Below, in pieces: positions 43,054-46,863 of a stretch of 46,863 nucleotides of DNA; the first letter of the stretch is position 1; the number at the start of each line of letters is the position of its first letter. The DNA is from Moritella dasanensis ArB 0140. GTDB lineage: Bacteria; Pseudomonadota; Gammaproteobacteria; Enterobacterales; Moritellaceae. The stretch spans positions 1 to 46,863 of the forward strand of contig NZ_AKXQ01000034.1 in NCBI RefSeq assembly GCF_000276805.1, in the 5' to 3' direction. The position numbers and the translations under genes are program-made. The notes under the pieces were generated by a model. The model was given only the letters and a program-made list of their open reading frames with translations, was not told the DNA's origin and ran no database searches.

Positions 43054-43377
43054 AGAAAAGGACGGCATAAATGCCGTCCTTAAATAGTCGTGTAGCCCAA
43101 TCCTTGAACTAATTTTGCTCCCTGCAAATTGACTTACCTAAATCCGTTAGGTTTAACTCCCAATCCATTGGGTTTTTTTATTACCATCCTGGTACAATAA
43201 ATCAATCCGATTTATTTCCTCTCCATCCTGGAGGTGTCCTTTATACTCATATCCGTTGAGTGTCCATCGCATCTTCATCCTGAAGACTTTTCCTTGCGAC
43301 CACATCCTGTGGTAAATCCTATTCGATAATCCATATCTAGTTAGTAATCCTTACCAACTACGTCTGCGTCCTTACTG
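43054..43377 (-). ncRNA. csrB: CsrB-family CsrA-sequestering RNA, copy 2
   Basis: Twenty GGA triplets occur in about 297 nt on the minus strand before the terminator. Many lie in the loops of tiny stems: CTCCA-gga-TGGAG, CTTCA-gga-TGAAG, CCACA-gga-TGTGG, ACCA-gga-TGGT, TAAATC-ggatt-GATTTA. Four have the full CsrA-type CAGGATG. A TATAGT (-10, complement of 43384-43389) and TTGCAG 16 bases upstream give a start near 43377. The terminator is the hairpin at 43058-43081. It resembles copy 1 along its length. It would titrate CsrA; two such RNAs allow additive control. Confidence 0.93.
43058..43081 (-). terminator. Terminator of csrB copy 2
   Basis: AAGGACGGCAT (43058-43068) pairs with ATGCCGTCCTT (43071-43081). 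On the minus strand TTTTCTTTATC follows. Confidence 0.9.
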
Positions 43378-43579
43378 ATACCTACTATAGAGAAATGCCA
43401 TTTTGCTGCAATACGTAAATCGACATTTTTGCATAAAAAATACAAGATCCAGGTCACAAAACACTTTTAAACAATTAATTTCAACAACTTAAAAACCAAG
43501 ACAAGGTGTATCACATCATTATAAACGAATAAGACCACAACCATAAAATGGCGAACTCTTACATTCACAATGGGCAATG

Positions 43580-43594
43580 TCTTACAGGTGTAAA
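43580..43594. promoter_or_regulatory. Possible UvrY/GacA-type site upstream of csrB copy 2
   Basis: TCTTACAGGTGTAAA holds the half-site CTTACA next to an imperfect TGTAAA, about 205 bp before the inferred csrB copy 2 start. UvrY/GacA sites upstream of csrB genes are inverted repeats of TGTAAG/CTTACA, with a longer spacer than here. The match is partial. Confidence 0.3.
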
Positions 43595-43670
43595 TCAAAT
43601 GAAAAAATAAAAGTTGTCGTTTTTAATAAAAGCACCTAGGCGGTGGTCATTATGGATATAAAATGAGGAA

Positions 43671-46175
43671 CTATTTCGTCGATACGTAAGGAATTACTTC
43701 TAATTCTTTGTTTTCAGAATAGACGATATCGTAAAACTGCGGTAAGTTGAAATTGGCAAATGTACCTTCGTTACGCGATTCTTCCTGAGAATTGGTATAA
43801 AAGCGATGAACACCTTTGATCAACTCATCTTTATTACCACTTAAATGCTGGTAAGTTTCCACGCGGTTAGCTTCATCGACTATATAGACGTTGAAACCAT
43901 TTTTATAATTTTCAAAAAAGAACTGCACTAAGCCTTCTGACGAATGCGACTCCACCGCCAAAGGCGTACCTTCTGCTGTGGTAGTTTTATCAATTCGTAA
44001 TGGCATCTGCTCTAACTTACGCTCAGAGATATGGTTATACAGATCCAGCGAACTCTCGAGTTTACGAATAGAGACGCCACGGCGTTCAAAATAAATGCCA
44101 AAGCGGTCTTCACTAATCGTTAGCATTTTAACGACCTGATCTTTATCTCGTTGTAATCGCGTACTTATACAATCTCGTACCAAACGTTCGAAGCTATGAC
44201 GGATCAGACCACGAAAGTGCAAGCTATAACAGAACACCTTAATTGAATCAGGTTCTCTCGCGTCTTGATGCATCTTGCCCATAATAGTGGTTAATGCATC
44301 AACAATACGTTCTTCACCAGAAAAATGTAGTGTTCTCACTTCATTCCAAGAATTACGATAAATCAGATCGATACTACCGACTAAGCAGGCTTTACAATCA
44401 CCAAATGAGAATACATCACTGGTATTAGTATCAAATTCAATAATACGACCACCCCAATGGTTAGTCGGATCATGTTCTAAATTCAAAAATATAGATAAAT
44501 CACGGATTTCACAAGGGCGACTTAATGCTTGATTAGAGGCTGGTTTTGCTTGAATTGGAAATTTGTTTTTAAGATCTTTACAGAATGAGTTCAGCACATC
44601 GCTGTTCATATCTGAATCTTGATTAAATATATCAACTTGCGTTTTATCCGCCATCAAACCGTTGAAGTAACTCCAGGCCACTAATTTACTCAAATAGCCG
44701 TTATGCTCTAAAGGTTTACGACCGACAATCTGCATTGGCTCTAACGACGAGTTATATAAGTACCAACCGGAATTATTAAAGCGGCCATCGGGTACTTGCA
44801 CAAAACTGAGTTGGTGTTCCGATAAGTCTGGCGAGATCTGTGGGTTAATGTAAGTCACTTTACCCGGCAGAGATTCAAACGCGGCATATAACTTACGCGA
44901 TAAAATACCGATATCGGCAGGGTTAATCGATTCACTGATATTATTGCGACGGGCGAAACCAATCAGGTTACGGTAACCCTTCATCATCGCATCCAATAAT
45001 TCGGGATGCGCTTCTTGAACCTGCTCAATCTTCCAATTATCGCGATTATCAAGATGGGCAATACGATCAGGATGCCAGTGCCATTCGCTAATGACGTCAG
45101 CAACAGAACTACGATGCCACTCTGGACGCGCCAATTTTTCAGCGGCGCAATTACCACTGAACATTTTCAAGTAAAAACAACGACGTAATAAATCAACGCG
45201 GGCGTTATCGCCTATTTTTTCGAGATAAGCCGTTACTTTAACTAAAATCTGATAATAGGTATCGTGTGCTAATGCTAATTGCGGTGAAGAGGCTAACTCT
45301 AGTGAAGACGCCAATTGAAAGTTTTCTTTCATTATTTGCGATAATAAACGGTTATTTGGGTATTCAGCTGAGTAAGCTTCCATTAATAGGGTTTTCAATA
45401 CCGCCTTATAAGGGGAATCGATACCTTTATACAGCTGCCATAATGCAGATCCAAAATATTCTTCAGCCGGAATACGCGGAAATCCGCCTAAATCGACCCA
45501 TTCATTACGATCAAGTACGCCATCGGCAACCAATTCATCAACGTAATCATCATAATTGTTGTCAAATTCAACCGGTAAAATGTGCCATAGACTTGGCTTA
45601 CCGGCGATCCGTAAGGCACTACGATAAAATTCATCTAACAAAAGAAAGTGTTGGGCACTGCCACAACTTTCTTTTGTCATCACCGCATTATTTACTTTAC
45701 GAAACTTATCTTCTGCAATTAAAAAGAAATTAACTTCAATATTATATGTTTCAGCCCACACCGTGATTAACGTGCATTTCTGCTCTAATAAATCAGCTTG
45801 CTCTGCACTCATCGCCGGATCATGGCATACCCAAATATCGAGATCACTACGCCAATTCTGACCAATCGAACCGGTACTGCCCATCGCATATAAACTGTAT
45901 ATAGGCGAACAAGTAACACATGTGTCATCCGTTAATTCGACATTTAATGCAGTTAAATAATCTTGTTGTTGCTCATCTGGCGTAAACAAACAAATGCCAT
46001 GCGGAACCGCTGTATCAAGATAAACAGGTAGATTGGGGTGATTACAATGCAGTAAAAGAGGTAAAATAGCTGTTACTTCACGCCCGTTATCATCCATTAA
46101 GGATAAGGCACGATCAAGTCTAAGCTGATTGAACAGTTTAGCTTTCAGTTTCAGTTCAACAATTTTATTCTGCAA
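43671..46175 (-). CDS. cyaA: Adenylate cyclase, class I
   Basis: This 834-residue protein has an N-terminal catalytic domain with the nucleotidyltransferase motif GSTGSIGQNWRSDLDIWVCHD near residue 95 and LFNQLRLDRAL near the start. A long C-terminal regulatory half ends in ENKELEVIPYV. It makes cAMP from ATP; in E. coli the C-terminal part responds to phosphorylated EIIA-Glc. The start is TTG at 46175 with AAGG 7 bases upstream, and E. coli cyaA also uses UUG. The length is close to E. coli (848). It is convergent with no gene and is followed by about 290 bp before csrB copy 2. Confidence 0.96.
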   Translation of the reverse strand: MQNKIVELKLKAKLFNQLRLDRALSLMDDNGREVTAILPLLLHCNHPNLPVYLDTAVPHGICLFTPDEQQQDYLTALNVELTDDTCVTCSPIYSLYAMGSTGSIGQNWRSDLDIWVCHDPAMSAEQADLLEQKCTLITVWAETYNIEVNFFLIAEDKFRKVNNAVMTKESCGSAQHFLLLDEFYRSALRIAGKPSLWHILPVEFDNNYDDYVDELVADGVLDRNEWVDLGGFPRIPAEEYFGSALWQLYKGIDSPYKAVLKTLLMEAYSAEYPNNRLLSQIMKENFQLASSLELASSPQLALAHDTYYQILVKVTAYLEKIGDNARVDLLRRCFYLKMFSGNCAAEKLARPEWHRSSVADVISEWHWHPDRIAHLDNRDNWKIEQVQEAHPELLDAMMKGYRNLIGFARRNNISESINPADIGILSRKLYAAFESLPGKVTYINPQISPDLSEHQLSFVQVPDGRFNNSGWYLYNSSLEPMQIVGRKPLEHNGYLSKLVAWSYFNGLMADKTQVDIFNQDSDMNSDVLNSFCKDLKNKFPIQAKPASNQALSRPCEIRDLSIFLNLEHDPTNHWGGRIIEFDTNTSDVFSFGDCKACLVGSIDLIYRNSWNEVRTLHFSGEERIVDALTTIMGKMHQDAREPDSIKVFCYSLHFRGLIRHSFERLVRDCISTRLQRDKDQVVKMLTISEDRFGIYFERRGVSIRKLESSLDLYNHISERKLEQMPLRIDKTTTAEGTPLAVESHSSEGLVQFFFENYKNGFNVYIVDEANRVETYQHLSGNKDELIKGVHRFYTNSQEESRNEGTFANFNLPQFYDIVYSENKELEVIPYVSTK

Positions 46176-46260
46176 AATAAAACCTTAAATGAGGAAAACC
46201 ATGCTTACTATTAACTGACTTTTAAACATTAAAAATCACTTAATATGGCGGGCACAGAAG

Positions 46261-46276
46261 TGTGATGATGCTAACA
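46261..46276. promoter_or_regulatory. Likely CRP site upstream of cyaA
   Basis: TGTGATGATGCTAACA keeps one perfect half-site and four of five bases of the other. It lies 86-101 bp upstream of the TTG start. In E. coli CRP represses cyaA from its promoter, so feedback control is plausible. Confidence 0.5.
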
Positions 46277-46514
46277 GTTTTCTAGATAATGGTAAACTTA
46301 TAGCGCCAAAATAGTCACATTATTAAAATGGGTAACCTTAATGCTCGATTAAAATCATCCAAATTGTTGCTTCATAACTATTGTGGCGGTTCATAAATTT
46401 GTTATCTATTATTATAAATCGGGTTCGCACAAGTGATTGCCGTGCATTTTGTAAACAAAAAGAAGTAAAAAAGATCGCAACCAAACAATTTAAATAAAAT
46501 AATTAATTTAGGGG

Positions 46515-46543
46515 TTGCATAACCAATTGGATCTGGATAATAT
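46515..46543 (+). promoter_or_regulatory. Promoter of the tRNA cluster
   Basis: TTGCAT (-35) and TAATAT (-10) are 17 bp apart. A GC-rich CTGCCTCCTCG discriminator region follows, typical of stringently controlled stable-RNA promoters. It lies about 60 bp before the first tRNA. Confidence 0.75.
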
Positions 46544-46604
46544 CTGCCTCCTCGATTAGGGGCGCTGCTTCAAAACAACGTTACCAACATTAATCGAAAG
46601 TATG

Positions 46605-46680
46605 GGGTCCTTAGCTCAGTTGGGAGAGCATCGCCCTTACAAGGCGAGGGTCACTGGTTCAAGCCCAGTAGGACCCACCA
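46605..46680 (+). tRNA. tRNA-Val (anticodon TAC)
   Basis: The cloverleaf closes: acceptor GGGTCCT with AGGACCC, D-arm AGCTCAGTTGGGAGAGCA, anticodon stem TCGCC-CTTACAA-GGCGA with TAC, and T-arm ACTGG-TTCAAGC-CCAGT. CCA is encoded. Length is 76 nt. Confidence 0.97.
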
Positions 46681-46748
46681 TATATTAAATCTGGTTATAT
46701 ATCTTTTATAAGATAAGTAACGGGATTTACTATGAAGAAAGAATTCGG

Positions 46749-46824
46749 GGGCTGTTAGCTCAGTTGGTAGAGCAGTTGACTTTTAATCAATTGGTCGAAG
46801 GTTCAAATCCTTCACAGCCCACCA
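46749..46824 (+). tRNA. tRNA-Lys (anticodon TTT)
   Basis: Acceptor GGGCTGT pairs with ACAGCCC. The anticodon arm TTGAC-TTTTAAT-CAA carries TTT, and the T-arm is GAAGG-TTCAAAT-CCTTC. CCA is encoded and length is 76 nt. It follows tRNA-Val by 68 bp. Confidence 0.97.
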
Positions 46825-46847
46825 CTTTCTTTATAACACAGTATTGT

Positions 46848-46863
46848 CGCGGGATGGAGCAGT
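46848..46863 (+). tRNA. tRNA-fMet, 5' end only
   Basis: CGCGGGATGGAGCAGT at the window edge matches the first 16 bases typical of bacterial initiator tRNA, with the unpaired C1. The rest is outside the window. Confidence 0.75.

Noticed and set aside
41521-43380. CRISPR array reading of the repeated TCC motifs
   Set aside because: The units vary in length and sequence and are defined by small stems with GGA loops on the minus strand, not by constant repeats and spacers.

Overview
The window reads as chromosome from a marine gammaproteobacterium of the Moritella/Vibrionales/Alteromonadales type. Moritella is my best guess, inferred from gene order and the moderately AT-rich composition, not proven. 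Most genes match the E. coli/Vibrio neighbourhoods around polA and cyaA: hemN-yihI, engB, spf, polA on one side, and recQ, yigI, rarD, uvrD, yigB, xerC, DUF484, dapF, lysA, lptM, cyaY, cyaA on the other. The window ends in a tRNA cluster (Val, Lys, start of fMet).

Layout. 1-2.5 kb: a ZIP-like metal transporter, cut by the window edge and preceded by two Zur-type boxes, then a YciT-like DeoR regulator and a HAD phosphatase. 2.7-7.0 kb: hemN, a DUF2489 protein, yihI, cytochrome c4 and engB. 7.0-10.7 kb: Spot 42 RNA (spf), polA, a leader with DnaA boxes and a dense GATC cluster, and a RyhB-type small RNA under a Fur box. 10.8-12.8 kb: an acyltransferase and yhhQ. 12.85-22 kb: an AT-rich accessory region. 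An 87-bp direct repeat flanks a 3.4-kb insert holding the catalytic half of a P2-type integrase and two orphan membrane-protein genes. Beyond it lie an ApeA-like HEPN protein, a second HEPN-like protein, a HEPN gene overlapping a small partner gene, and an A32/P9-like viral packaging ATPase. 22-25 kb: small genes and recQ. 25.2-31.5 kb: a four-gene unit of DUF4956 membrane protein, CotH/beta-helix protein, VTC-type protein and a secreted glycosidase-like protein. 31.5-41.3 kb: the conserved yigI-to-cyaY block. 41.4-43.4 kb: two CsrB-family RNAs on either side of a chromosomal Qnr-type pentapeptide protein. 43.6-46.2 kb: cyaA.

The window is rich in global regulation. It encodes adenylate cyclase, the cAMP-CRP-linked RNA Spot 42, RyhB (iron) and two CsrA-sequestering RNAs. 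Recognisable sites for Zur, Fur, LexA, CRP and DnaA lie next to the genes they would be expected to control. The least described parts are the HEPN-rich defence-like island, the DUF4956-CotH-VTC-glycosidase operon, and the csrB-qnr-csrB arrangement.
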